From Suilimivivens sp964393865 (GTDB taxonomy: Bacteria; Bacillota; Clostridia; Lachnospirales; Lachnospiraceae), in NCBI GenBank assembly GCA_964393865.1, contig CAYMUW010000006.1:1-64000 (forward strand): a DNA stretch of 64,000 bases, written 5' to 3'. The notes under the pieces are model-generated. The model was given only the letters and a program-made list of their open reading frames with translations, was not told where the DNA came from and searched no databases. Of the stretch, positions 44,447 through 53,758 are shown piece by piece. Positions within the stretch are counted from its first letter, which is position 1, and each line of letters starts with the position of its first letter. Position numbers and translations under genes: made by a program.

Positions 44447-45292
44447 ATGCAGTTTTTAACCTCAGCAACTCCATCCGCTCACCAAAATTTATGGGATTCT
44501 AATACCCATAGTTTTTCTGCAGATATGCTTAAAATAACTGCCATGATTACCATGCTGCTTGACCATATCGGTGCCGGTGTTTTCATGAATTTATTTCATG
44601 CGGGTATATTTACTTCCGAACGCACCTTAGCCGGATTTCTATACATTTATCAGATTTTGCGTCTTTTAGGGCGTATTGCCTTTCCTGTCTTTTGTTTTTT
44701 ACTGGTACAAGGCTTTTTGCACACTCACAGTAGGCTTAAATATGCCGGAAATCTTTTGATTTTTGCTTTGCTTTCCGAACTGCCTTTTGATTACCTGTTT
44801 TATGATACCTTTACCTTTTCCTCTCAAAATGTTTTTTGGACCCTTTTGATCGGACTTCTTACCCTTTGGGGTATAGAAACCATTTATAATTTAAAAGGCA
44901 ATATCCTTTTAAAGGATATTGCCATCTTGTTGGCTGCCGCGGCAGGAGTAACCGCCTCCGTCCTGCTTCGTTCGGATTACTCCTGGATGGGCATTCTTTT
45001 GATTGTATGTCTGTACCTTTTCAGAAAAAGACCCGCCCTGCAATGCACGCTTTCATCCATATTATTCTTTGGTTCCTTAACCCTTCGGTATCTGCATAAT
45101 TTCTCCTCACTACAGGAAGCCGTGCTGTATACCTTTGATACGGAATGGACCGTTTTTCTGGCTTTTCTGATGATCTACCGCTGTAACGGAAAACGTTATA
45201 TAAAAGGGGGTAAATACTTCTTTTACGCATTTTACCCCCTTCATCTTATTCTGCTTACCGTTCTGTTAAAGATTCTGCTTCATATACTGTAA
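44447..45292 (+). CDS. TraX-family membrane protein
   Basis: 281 residues, about eight membrane helices. The motif LKITAMITMLLDHIGAG and the RIAFPVFCFLLVQGF segment are typical of the TraX family (acyltransferase-3-like fold; F-pilin acetylation in plasmid F). In Firmicutes its substrate is unknown. A GAAAGGAAATG site precedes the ATG. The terminal YAFYPLHLILLTVL is also typical. Stands alone, divergent from the chemoreceptor and convergent with pgi. Confidence 0.85.
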   Translation: MQFLTSATPSAHQNLWDSNTHSFSADMLKITAMITMLLDHIGAGVFMNLFHAGIFTSERTLAGFLYIYQILRLLGRIAFPVFCFLLVQGFLHTHSRLKYAGNLLIFALLSELPFDYLFYDTFTFSSQNVFWTLLIGLLTLWGIETIYNLKGNILLKDIAILLAAAAGVTASVLLRSDYSWMGILLIVCLYLFRKRPALQCTLSSILFFGSLTLRYLHNFSSLQEAVLYTFDTEWTVFLAFLMIYRCNGKRYIKGGKYFFYAFYPLHLILLTVLLKILLHIL

Positions 45293-45317
45293 TAATGCTG
45301 TTTCAGGCAGCTTCATC

Positions 45318-46664
45318 CTACAGTCTCTTTAACAGCTCTTCTCTCTGTGCCTCATAGCCGGGCTTGCCAAGAAGAGCAAACATATTCTTCTTGTAGCTTT
45401 CCACGCCGGGCTGATTAAAAGGATTTACGCCCAGTAGATATCCGCTGACACCGCAGGCAAACTCAAAGAAATAGAACAACTGTCCCAAATAATACTCGTT
45501 TACCTCAGGAACCTTAACCATAAAGTTGGGAACCTGTCCGTCAGTATGCGCAAGAATGGTTCCGTTCATAGCGCTCTTATTTACAAAATCCACGCTCTTT
45601 CCTGCCAGATAATTTAATCCGTCAAGATCAACAGGCTCTTCCTGAAGGATGATTTCCTCCCTGCTGGTTTCAATGTTGATAACCGTCTCAAACAGATTTC
45701 TGGAGCCGTCCTGAATAAACTGTCCCATGGAATGAAGGTCTGTTGTTAAGTCAACGCTTGCAGGGAAAATACCCTTCTGATCCTTGCCTTCGCTTTCTCC
45801 ATAAAGCTGCTTCCACCACTCGGAAACATAATGAACGCTGGGCTCATAGTTTGCAAGAATTTCAATCTGCTTACCCTTTCTCAAAAGAATATTGCGAAGT
45901 GCCGCATATTTCACAGCATCATTCTCCTCAAAGGGAGCTTCCAAAGCTGCCTTACGTCCTGCCTGCGCACCTTCCATCAATTTATCAATATCTGCGCCGC
46001 TGACCGCAATAGGAAGTAAGCCTACTGCTGTAAGAACCGAGAAACGTCCGCCTACATCATCGGGAACGACAAAGCTTTCATAGCCTTCCTCTGTAGCAAG
46101 ATTCTTAAGAGAACCTCTGGCCTTGTCGGTGGTAGCATAAATTCTCTTTGCTGCCTCCTCCTTGCCGTATTTCTTTTCCATCATTTCCTTAAATACACGG
46201 AATGCAATGGCAGGCTCTGTGGTGGTTCCGGACTTACTGATCATATTAATGGAAAAGTCCCTGTCTCCGATAACGTCCATCAAATGTCTGATATAAGTAG
46301 AACTGATGGAATTTCCCACAAAGTAAATTTCCGGAGTTTTTCTTACCTCTTTGCTTACCATGTTATAAAAACTGTGACGTAAAAACTCAATGGCTGCCCT
46401 TGCTCCAAGGTAGGAACCGCCGATACCGATTACCAAAAGTACTTCGGAGTCGCTTTGAATCTTGGCTGCTGCCTTTTTAATTCTGTCAAACTCCTCCTTG
46501 TCATAATCTACGGGAAGATCAATCCATCCGAGAAAGTCATTTCCCGCACCTGTCCTGGAAACCAGCAGCTCCTTGGCATCCATAGCCAGCTTCTTCATGG
46601 ATTCCACTTCATGATCCTGAATAAAAGGCGCTGCTTTGGAATAATCAAATGTCACTTTACTCAT
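45318..46664 (-). CDS. pgi: Glucose-6-phosphate isomerase
   Basis: 448 residues, the shorter Firmicutes type. VIGIGGSYLGARAAIE, ISKSGTTTEPAIAFR, GGRFSVLTAVGLLP and the C-terminal NPFNQPGVESYKKNMFALLGKPG are diagnostic. Interconverts glucose-6-phosphate and fructose-6-phosphate. A monocistronic gene with AAAGGAG upstream. Confidence 0.98.
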   Translation of the reverse strand: MSKVTFDYSKAAPFIQDHEVESMKKLAMDAKELLVSRTGAGNDFLGWIDLPVDYDKEEFDRIKKAAAKIQSDSEVLLVIGIGGSYLGARAAIEFLRHSFYNMVSKEVRKTPEIYFVGNSISSTYIRHLMDVIGDRDFSINMISKSGTTTEPAIAFRVFKEMMEKKYGKEEAAKRIYATTDKARGSLKNLATEEGYESFVVPDDVGGRFSVLTAVGLLPIAVSGADIDKLMEGAQAGRKAALEAPFEENDAVKYAALRNILLRKGKQIEILANYEPSVHYVSEWWKQLYGESEGKDQKGIFPASVDLTTDLHSMGQFIQDGSRNLFETVINIETSREEIILQEEPVDLDGLNYLAGKSVDFVNKSAMNGTILAHTDGQVPNFMVKVPEVNEYYLGQLFYFFEFACGVSGYLLGVNPFNQPGVESYKKNMFALLGKPGYEAQREELLKRL

Positions 46665-46762
46665 AATATTTACTCCTTTTGTAATAATATAAAGATATTT
46701 TTTACTGTATCAACCAGTCCTAGTTTAGCAGAGAACCATATACTTTTCAAGATTTATCACGC

Positions 46763-47335
46763 TTACAGAAACAGTATTCTTTCAACAAGTCTGGGCAAAA
46801 GCATGGATACTCCAATTCCGTAAAACAAATCCAGCCAGGCCACGGAACCTACCGCACCTACATAAATCAATCCGATAAAAGGCGCTGTTATAATCTTTAC
46901 CAGAATGTTTACATCCGGATTTTTCATAATGCTTTGTATCATTGCCTTAGCATCTCCCGTACTGGGAAAAGCATGCATTAAAATGGATAAACCAAGCCAG
47001 TAAAGCAGTAAGCATACCACCGACATGGCGCCTGCCATGCTTCCATAACCATATAAATATTTGCCTCTGCCCCAAAGACAAAAATAAGCGGGACAGGTAA
47101 TAATCGCTCCCAAAATCGTATTTACAAAAAACGGGCCAAGTCCTGTTAAAAGGTTCTTCCATGGATTGGGCGTAGACTCATGGATGACATACCCGCAGGG
47201 ATTTTTAAATTGAAAATACTTTACCTGATAAACCGGAATGCGGCAAATTCTACAGCATATCTGATGAGCCAGCTCATGTACCACTACTCCTGGAAACGTT
47301 ATTGCGGAAACTGCAATTCCTGGTATAAAAAACAT
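46763..47335 (-). CDS. Small M50-like membrane metalloprotease-type protein
   Basis: 190 residues, four or five membrane helices. A HELAH motif (HExxH zinc site) lies in the first helix region, VVVHELAHQICCR, followed by an LTGLGPFFVNTILG segment like the second conserved part of site-2 proteases; the usual NxxPxxxLDG is not evident, so activity is uncertain. Four Cys near the active site (CCRICR) stand out. It follows the frameshifted TPR gene by 14 nt. Confidence 0.7.
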   Translation of the reverse strand: MFFIPGIAVSAITFPGVVVHELAHQICCRICRIPVYQVKYFQFKNPCGYVIHESTPNPWKNLLTGLGPFFVNTILGAIITCPAYFCLWGRGKYLYGYGSMAGAMSVVCLLLYWLGLSILMHAFPSTGDAKAMIQSIMKNPDVNILVKIITAPFIGLIYVGAVGSVAWLDLFYGIGVSMLLPRLVERILFL

Positions 47336-47349
47336 CTTTCGTTCTCCTC

Positions 47350-47849
47350 CTAATCACCTATATAGTATTCTTGCAGCGTCATTTTACCTCTCTGGAAAGC
47401 GTAAAGATCCTCTTCAAACTCGTATCCTGCTCCCTCCCATTCTTCAATCAGTGCTTCCGCCTCTTCTGCTTGTCCGTTGGCCAACAAAGCAATCACATAA
47501 GTATCTGCACATTGGTTCCTTCCGAATACATATCGTATGCAGATTCCGCATAAGCGCTCTCCAGTATGGCTCTTGCCTCGTCTAAATCTCCCTGTCTTCT
47601 GTAAGAAACTCCCAACTGTGCCTTGGCATCAAAATAATTTTCATCCAATGCAATACAATCCTTTAAATGCTGAATTCTCTCTTCCTCATCCTGACAGATC
47701 TCCGCAAGCTGATAATACAGAAAGGCCTGGTCATAGTCTTCATCGCCCAGATAGGATTCTACGTCATCAGAATGACGTCCAAACATCATTCCCGCATATT
47801 TTGCTCCAATCATCACAATACTGATCAGAACCAAAAGGATTTCCCTCAT
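47350..47849 (-). pseudogene. TPR-type membrane-anchored protein, frameshifted
   Basis: From 47849 a short N-terminal membrane segment and TPR-like repeats (YDQAFLYYQLAEIC, NYFDAKAQLGVSYRRQGDLDEARAILESAY) read to a stop at 47493. In the next frame the coding pattern continues from about 47512 (CADTYVIALLANGQAEEAEALI) to a stop at 47350, just before the ribosome-binding site of the M50-like gene. One missing base near 47511-47522 would restore a protein of about 165 residues. Real mutation or base error cannot be told apart. Confidence 0.7.
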
Positions 47850-48413
47850 TTACAAAAGATTTTCATCGTAAACCGCACGCGCGCCACCTATAAATTTACC
47901 TCTGGTTCTGGCACATACCAGATGGGCCTGTCCGATCTGGCTGATTTCAATACGGACGGGGACAGCCACATCCTGAAGATGCATACCAATTAAAGTATCC
48001 CCAATATCCATACCTGCCTGTGCCTTAATATGCTCAACCGCCGCAGGCTGATGAAAACGGCTGTAGGCTGTGGTTCCAAAGCTGCCACCTGCCTTCGGCT
48101 GGGGAACAACATTGACAATGGGAAGTCTTTCCCTGTCTGCCAGCTCCTTCTCAATAATCAATGCCCTGTTTAAATGCTCGCAGCATTGCGCCGCAAGGTA
48201 AATCCCTCTTTCCGTTACAACCTGATAAATACCTTCAAACACTGCCTGCGCTGTTTCCAGACTGGAGGCTGTTCCTATCCGTTGGCCTGCCACCTCACTG
48301 GAAGAGCATCCCACTACCAAAATATCGCCTTTGGACAGCTTCGCCGCATCAAGCAGCTCCGCAGCAGCCTTTTCAGCCTCTTCCTTTACCTTTTTAAAAA
48401 AATCTTCCTTCAT
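47850..48413 (-). CDS. TIGR01440/UPF0340 (YwlG) family protein
   Basis: 187 residues. KGDILVVGCSSSEVAGQRIGT near residue 30, GIYLAAQCCEHLNRALI and GMDIGDTLIGMHLQDVAVPVR are hallmarks of the family. Function unknown. Its start overlaps the GH95 gene's stop by 4 nt, so they are co-translated, but no functional link is known. Confidence 0.92.
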   Translation of the reverse strand: MKEDFFKKVKEEAEKAAAELLDAAKLSKGDILVVGCSSSEVAGQRIGTASSLETAQAVFEGIYQVVTERGIYLAAQCCEHLNRALIIEKELADRERLPIVNVVPQPKAGGSFGTTAYSRFHQPAAVEHIKAQAGMDIGDTLIGMHLQDVAVPVRIEISQIGQAHLVCARTRGKFIGGARAVYDENLL

Positions 48414-50650
48414 ACAAATGCGCCTTTCTCCTTATCCCAGGCAAAGGTTCTCTCCTCTCCCGGCTTCCATTTAAAGAGTGTGGAAACCTGACCATATTTC
48501 AGGTAAATAACCATCCCCTTATCCGATCTGACATTACATCTTTCCAAAACTCCGTCCTTCCAAAACAAATCAATTTCTCCTCCGCCCTTGATGCGAAGCC
48601 CTTTGACAAAGCCGGTATTCCATGCCTTAGGCAGAGCCGGAAGAAGAACGGCTCTTTCCATAGTGCTCTGCACCAGCATTTCCGCAATTGCACCGGTAAC
48701 ACCAAAATTACCGTCTATCTGAAAGGGCGGATGCTTGTCAAACAAATTGAGATATGTGGAATCGGCAAACAGCTTTTCAATATTCTCATACGCCTTTTCT
48801 CCGTCCCAGAGCTTAGCGTAATGATTGGTAATCCAGGCCCGGCTCCATCCTGTATGTCCTCCTCCCGCAGCCAGCCTCCTTTCCAGGGTAACTCTTGCCG
48901 CCTCCGCCAATTCCGGCGTACCGTCCACCGTAATCTGCTCGGAAGGGTGCAGTCCGTATAAATGGGAAATATGCCTGTGACCGGGCTCCCATTCCTCATA
49001 ATCCTTGGGCCACTCCATAATATTTCCGTGCTTTCCGATCCGGGTCGGGATCAGCCTTTCTCTGGCCTGCTTAATTCGATCATTGAGCTCATCCTCTATC
49101 CCCAGTATGTCTGCCGCTTCTATACACTGTGTAAACAAATCCCGAAGAATTTGATTATCCATGGTTACGCCATAAATATTGGCGCCCTTTTTTCCGCTTG
49201 GCAGAACAAAGGTATTCTCCGGTGAAACGGAAGGACAGGTAACCAGATACCCGTCATGCTCCACCAGAAAATCCAAAAAGAACTGTGCTGCTTCCCTCAT
49301 AATCGGAAAGCATTCCTTTAGAAACTCCCGATCCAATGTATACTGATAATGAGTCCACTGATGGGTGCAAAGCCACGCCGCCCCCATCACCCAGTAAGAC
49401 CCGGGTATCCAATGATCCTGCGTTGCCGTGTCACCGTAAATATCCGTATTATGGTGACACACAAAGCCTCCGCAATTATACATCCTCCCTGCGGTTTTTC
49501 TTCCGTTCGGAACCATCTTTTTAATCAGCTCAAATAAGGGCATATGACATTCCGACAGGTTACAGCTTTCCGCCGGCCAATAGTTCATTTCCGTATTAAT
49601 GTTAATGGTATATTTGGAATCCCATGGCGGAAGCATATCCTTATTCCAAAGCCCCTGCAGGGTAGCCGGAAGTCCTCCTTCCCGGCTGCAGGCTATCAGC
49701 AGATATCGCCCAAAATCAAAATACAGCTTAGAAAGCCCCACATCGGCCGGCTTGTCCTTTGCATCCAAAATACGTTTGTCGGTAGGAATATTATCGTATC
49801 TGGTCAGATCACCCAAATCAAATTCCACTCTTCCGTACAAAGAACGATAATCCCTTTCATGTGCCTGTAACAACTTATCCAGACTTTCTCCCGACGCTCT
49901 TTGAATTCTGTCAATAATGGAAGGCTCCAGCATGGATGCAGGAACATGGTAGGAGGTATCACCGTTAAAATACAATGTCACCTCGGAAGCGTCACTGATT
50001 AAAAGATGTTCACCTAATAGCTCTGCTTTTCCATCCGTATCGCCTGTAATCAGTATCATGGAAAAATCAAACCCACCCTTGCCCAGATTGCCATACAGAC
50101 AAATTCCTCTTGTTCCTGCTTTTTTAACGCCGTCAAAAAACTTCTCCCTTCCCATCATAACAGAAAAGTTAAGCTTTCCGGAGCCTTTTGCCGTAAAATG
50201 CATAACCATAACATCGGCAGGCTTTGATATAAATATTTCCCTTTCATATGTAGTATCTTCACAGGTAAAGCTTTGGCGGTATACCGCCTTTTCCAAATCC
50301 AGCTCCCTGTAATAATCGGTATAATTTTCCACTCCCTCAAACTGAAAATAAATATCCCCCAGAGCCTGATACGGATGCATACTGTTAGGACAGCCGGAAA
50401 GAGCCAGCTTCATTAATCTTTCCGCTTTGCTGATCTCCCCCTTAAAAATAAGCTCTCTGATTTCGGGAAGCATTTTGCCGGCGTCGGGATTATTCCGATC
50501 TACTTTACCGCCGTACCACATGCTTTCCTCACTCATTTGAAGACGCTCCTCGGACACACCTCCGAATACCATAGCACCCAATCGCCCGTTTCCAAGAGGA
50601 AGAGCTTCCTCCCACTCTCCGGCCGGCTGCTGATACCATAATTTGCTCAT
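48410..50650 (-). CDS. GH95 alpha-L-fucosidase/galactosidase, cytoplasmic
   Basis: 746 residues. The start WYQQPAGEWEEALPLGNGRLGAMVFGG and later NTEMNYWPAESCNLSE, HNTDIYGDTATQDHW and HTGWSRAWITNHYAKLWDGEKA are GH95 signatures with the catalytic Asn/Asp residues. No signal peptide is present, so it acts in the cytosol on imported oligosaccharides. Family members release alpha-1,2-L-fucose (or L-galactose) from host or plant glycans, fitting a gut lifestyle. No transporter or regulator for sugars is adjacent. Confidence 0.93.
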   Translation of the reverse strand: MSKLWYQQPAGEWEEALPLGNGRLGAMVFGGVSEERLQMSEESMWYGGKVDRNNPDAGKMLPEIRELIFKGEISKAERLMKLALSGCPNSMHPYQALGDIYFQFEGVENYTDYYRELDLEKAVYRQSFTCEDTTYEREIFISKPADVMVMHFTAKGSGKLNFSVMMGREKFFDGVKKAGTRGICLYGNLGKGGFDFSMILITGDTDGKAELLGEHLLISDASEVTLYFNGDTSYHVPASMLEPSIIDRIQRASGESLDKLLQAHERDYRSLYGRVEFDLGDLTRYDNIPTDKRILDAKDKPADVGLSKLYFDFGRYLLIACSREGGLPATLQGLWNKDMLPPWDSKYTININTEMNYWPAESCNLSECHMPLFELIKKMVPNGRKTAGRMYNCGGFVCHHNTDIYGDTATQDHWIPGSYWVMGAAWLCTHQWTHYQYTLDREFLKECFPIMREAAQFFLDFLVEHDGYLVTCPSVSPENTFVLPSGKKGANIYGVTMDNQILRDLFTQCIEAADILGIEDELNDRIKQARERLIPTRIGKHGNIMEWPKDYEEWEPGHRHISHLYGLHPSEQITVDGTPELAEAARVTLERRLAAGGGHTGWSRAWITNHYAKLWDGEKAYENIEKLFADSTYLNLFDKHPPFQIDGNFGVTGAIAEMLVQSTMERAVLLPALPKAWNTGFVKGLRIKGGGEIDLFWKDGVLERCNVRSDKGMVIYLKYGQVSTLFKWKPGEERTFAWDKEKGAFV

Positions 50651-50713
50651 AAATTATACCTCTCTGATTTTATCCGGTTTTTACCTGATTTTATCATAGA
50701 TAGTATAATATTG

Positions 50714-51421
50714 CTATGCAAAAAATTCTTCCAATAGATTCTCTAACTCTTCCTCGCCCTCCGTAACGGAATATTGAGGCGCTGCCTTTGTCAATTCCTC
50801 GACATGCATATTATCAGCTCTTTCCTCCTCCGGTTCATCCTTTAAAAGCTCCCTGGCATAAACCTCCCGTTTTCTGATTCCTTCCTCCAGCGCATTTTCT
50901 TTTTCAATTTCCAATCTGGGCGCATAATGATTTTCCAGATAATCCATCAGGTTGGTCTTTAATCTGTTTTTCTTTTCCTGTACATCCAGCATCCCGGAAA
51001 CGGCAAAATATAAGTACAGTCCCAGTATACTGATTAAATAATAGGGAATAATCTGGAATAAGGTATTTCCTGCTGCCAAAAGATAACAGATGGAAATTCC
51101 GGCAATTAAAATGGACAGCATCATCAGCTGGCCCGATATATGGGCAAAGCGGGATAAGTAAATCCCGGCAAAGCTGATTCTCTGCAGAAACTTGTCCACA
51201 AAAACCGAGGTATTCATCATTTTTCCGTTTAGCTTGTAATAGCTTGCGTATTTTTGTTTACACTGCTTTAACAGCTTATTTTCGGTAGCAGACATATTGT
51301 CGGCCTGAATAATCATATTTTGATATATCACAGCCGATATGGTCTGGCATATTATGCTTAAAAGCAGAAATAATATAATTAATCCTGTAAGTATCATGTG
51401 CTCCGATAATATATTAAACAT
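50714..51421 (-). CDS. Membrane protein with acidic cytoplasmic tail, unrecognised
   Basis: 235 residues: one membrane helix at the start, a basic middle (NKLLKQCKQKYASYYKLNGK), two more helices (LMMLSILIAGISICYLLAAG and IIPYYLISILGLYLYFAV), then about 80 mostly charged, Glu-rich residues ending in ENLLEEFFA. I recognise no domain. It lies alone, divergent from the TSCPD-murG pair. Confidence 0.6.
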   Translation of the reverse strand: MFNILSEHMILTGLIILFLLLSIICQTISAVIYQNMIIQADNMSATENKLLKQCKQKYASYYKLNGKMMNTSVFVDKFLQRISFAGIYLSRFAHISGQLMMLSILIAGISICYLLAAGNTLFQIIPYYLISILGLYLYFAVSGMLDVQEKKNRLKTNLMDYLENHYAPRLEIEKENALEEGIRKREVYARELLKDEPEEERADNMHVEELTKAAPQYSVTEGEEELENLLEEFFA

Positions 51422-51674
51422 AGTTCCTCTTTTCTGAACGGCTTTTCATGCATACAGGCTCACAGCTTGTCCTATGAGTTTGCGGATGCCGCACAGACAC
51501 AAACTCTTTAACATATTATAGTGGAAGGGGATTTTTCCCTCAATAACCTGACGGCTGTAAGTCCTCGCTGTTTTTCTGCATAAAACGGCTTTTATTCTTC
51601 TTTTCTTTCTTTTTCATACTGGTAAAAGCATCCGCTTTCTGCTATACTTATCCATTAAAGAAAGGGTGACAGTT

Positions 51675-51923
51675 ATGAAATATCATACGAAAGGAACCTG
51701 CTCAACCTCTATTGATATCGAGGTTGAAGACGGAAAAATTAAATTTGTGGAATTTTTTGGCGGCTGTAACGGCAACCTGAAGGGTATTGCCAGCCTTGTA
51801 ACAGGCATGAACATCGATGATGCCATATCCAAGTTGAAAGGCATCAGATGCGGTTTTAAAACCACCTCCTGCCCAGATCAGCTGGCACAGGCTCTTGAAA
51901 AAATAAAAAAAGAAAGCTGTTAA
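51675..51923 (+). CDS. TSCPD-domain protein (TIGR03905)
   Basis: 82 residues: YHTKGTCSTSIDIEVEDG, FFGGCNGNLKGIASLV and the ending CGFKTTSCPDQLAQAL with the TSCPD motif. The conserved cysteines suggest metal binding; the domain also occurs at the C-terminus of some ribonucleotide reductases. Start at the ATG 51675 (AAAGGGTG upstream). It precedes murG by 16 nt. Confidence 0.92.
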   Translation: MKYHTKGTCSTSIDIEVEDGKIKFVEFFGGCNGNLKGIASLVTGMNIDDAISKLKGIRCGFKTTSCPDQLAQALEKIKKESC

Positions 51924-51939
51924 TTTGGAGGCTCCTTTT

Positions 51940-53022
51940 ATGAGCAGTTTAAATTCAATCAAAAAAATCGTATTAACCGGAGGCGGAACGGCAGGACATG
52001 TAACGCCTAATATTGCGCTGATACCCCATCTTCGGGAAGCCGGTTTTGAAATTTCTTATATGGGCTCCTACGACGGTATTGAAAAAAAGCTGATTACCGA
52101 TTACGATATTCCCTATTACGGAATTGCTACCGGTAAATTCAGACGTTATTTGGATGTGAAAAATCTTACAGATCCCTTTAAGGTTATAAAAGGCTTCGGA
52201 GAAGCACGAAAGTACCTGAAACAAATCCGCCCGGATGTTGTTTTTTCCAAAGGAGGATTTGTCAGCGTTCCCGTGGTAAGAGCTGCTGCATCCCTGCATA
52301 TACCTTGTATTATTCATGAATCCGACATGACGCCCGGTCTTGCCAACAAGCTGTGTATACCGGTTGCCAAAAAGATATGCTGCAACTTTCCGGAAACCTA
52401 CAATATACTTCCCAAAGAAAAAGCGGTTCTCACCGGCTCTCCTATCAGGGAAGAACTGACCAAAGGCAATTCCGCTGCGGCTCTTGATCTGTGTGGATTT
52501 ACCGCCAATAAACCTGTTATTCTGGTAATCGGCGGCAGCTTAGGCGCAGCCTCTGTCAATCAGACGTTGAGAGAAGCCCTTCCAGGACTATTGAAGGATT
52601 TCCAGATTGTCCATATCTGCGGTAAAGATAAAATTGACAACAGCTTCCTTCACACGGAGGGATATGTACAATTTGAATATGTTAATGCAGAGCTGAAGGA
52701 TTTGTTTGCCATGGCAGATGTGGTGATTTCCCGCGCCGGTGCAAACTCTATCTGCGAGCTTTTAGCACTTCGAAAGCCCAATCTGCTGATTCCTCTTTCT
52801 GCCAAAAGCAGCCGGGGAGATCAGATTTTAAATGCAAAATCTTTTGAAGCACAAGGCTTTTCCATGGTCATTAACGATGATGACTTATCTCCCCAACTGC
52901 TTACCGAAAAGGTTCTGGAGCTGTATTTTACCAGACAGACTTATATAGATAATATGAGCAGAAGTAATCAGCTCGGTTCCATCAAGGCGATTATGAATCT
53001 TATACAGGAGGCTGTGTTGTAG
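51940..53022 (+). CDS. murG: MurG-type UDP-GlcNAc transferase
   Basis: About 360 residues. VLTGGGTAGHVTPNIALIP, SKGGFVSVPVVRAA, HESDMTPGLANKL, VIGGSLGAASVN and VISRAGANSICELLAL are the MurG signatures. It adds GlcNAc to lipid I, producing lipid II for peptidoglycan. It lies outside a division/cell-wall cluster, so a second murG may exist elsewhere in the genome. Start at the ATG 51940 (GGAGG site). Confidence 0.95.
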   Translation: MSSLNSIKKIVLTGGGTAGHVTPNIALIPHLREAGFEISYMGSYDGIEKKLITDYDIPYYGIATGKFRRYLDVKNLTDPFKVIKGFGEARKYLKQIRPDVVFSKGGFVSVPVVRAAASLHIPCIIHESDMTPGLANKLCIPVAKKICCNFPETYNILPKEKAVLTGSPIREELTKGNSAAALDLCGFTANKPVILVIGGSLGAASVNQTLREALPGLLKDFQIVHICGKDKIDNSFLHTEGYVQFEYVNAELKDLFAMADVVISRAGANSICELLALRKPNLLIPLSAKSSRGDQILNAKSFEAQGFSMVINDDDLSPQLLTEKVLELYFTRQTYIDNMSRSNQLGSIKAIMNLIQEAVL

Positions 53023-53032
53023 CTGTTTGTTT

Positions 53033-53656
53033 TCAGGTACCTAAAATCTTTTTTTCAAGCATATAGATTGCTCTCTCATTTTCCTGTTGACAATGAGCTA
53101 CCATAGCGTCCTCACCTGCAGGCTCCAGTTGGGAAATATCGGCTCCCAGCTGAACATAACAGGCATAGTTATCAATAATCTCTATCCTTGAAGCATAAAC
53201 CTTTGCTCTGTTTTGAGGCTGATTTTCATATATTTTCAAGAGAACTTCCCTGTATTCATTCAGGTATTTTTCCACTGTCTCAATTTCATCCTCTTTGGCT
53301 TCTATTAAAATCATCATATCAACTCCCGCTTCGGTATGTTGATACTCCGCAAGATAATCCTCATACATATTGCCGGAGATGCCTGTCCGCTCGGCTAATT
53401 CTTCCTCACTTAAAAGAGTGTCCGGCCAATAGTTTCCGTCCAGCATATTCATCACTCCGTCCCGTAGATCATCCATGGAACCTGCTATCTTATATTTTGT
53501 TCCGACCTGCAGGGTGTTTACCGCATCCTCCTCACCGTTTCCCTCACTGATATATGCCTGATTATCAATATTATTCTTTTCCGTATGATTGTCTTCGCAT
53601 CCTGTAAGAAGCAGCAGAATTACAGCAAAAATCCCCGAAAGCACCTTTCCTTTCAT
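53033..53656 (-). CDS. DUF4358-type lipoprotein
   Basis: 207 residues with a lipobox (LLLTGC, Cys20). After a short linker the soluble domain runs ISGNMYEDYLAEYQHTEAGVDMMILIEAKED to QPQNRAKVYASRIE, the DUF4358 pattern. Function unknown. Genes of this family often accompany MBOAT/AlgI acylation genes in Lachnospiraceae, and here it is divergent from one. Confidence 0.78.
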   Translation of the reverse strand: MKGKVLSGIFAVILLLLTGCEDNHTEKNNIDNQAYISEGNGEEDAVNTLQVGTKYKIAGSMDDLRDGVMNMLDGNYWPDTLLSEEELAERTGISGNMYEDYLAEYQHTEAGVDMMILIEAKEDEIETVEKYLNEYREVLLKIYENQPQNRAKVYASRIEIIDNYACYVQLGADISQLEPAGEDAMVAHCQQENERAIYMLEKKILGT

Positions 53657-53758
53657 CCTTATTAACCTTTCCTTTCTTTACGGTTTATATGCTAAGTATT
53701 TCCATACATTAGACAAAATATGTGATGTCTGCTAAAATGTCGGTAATGGAGATTAATT

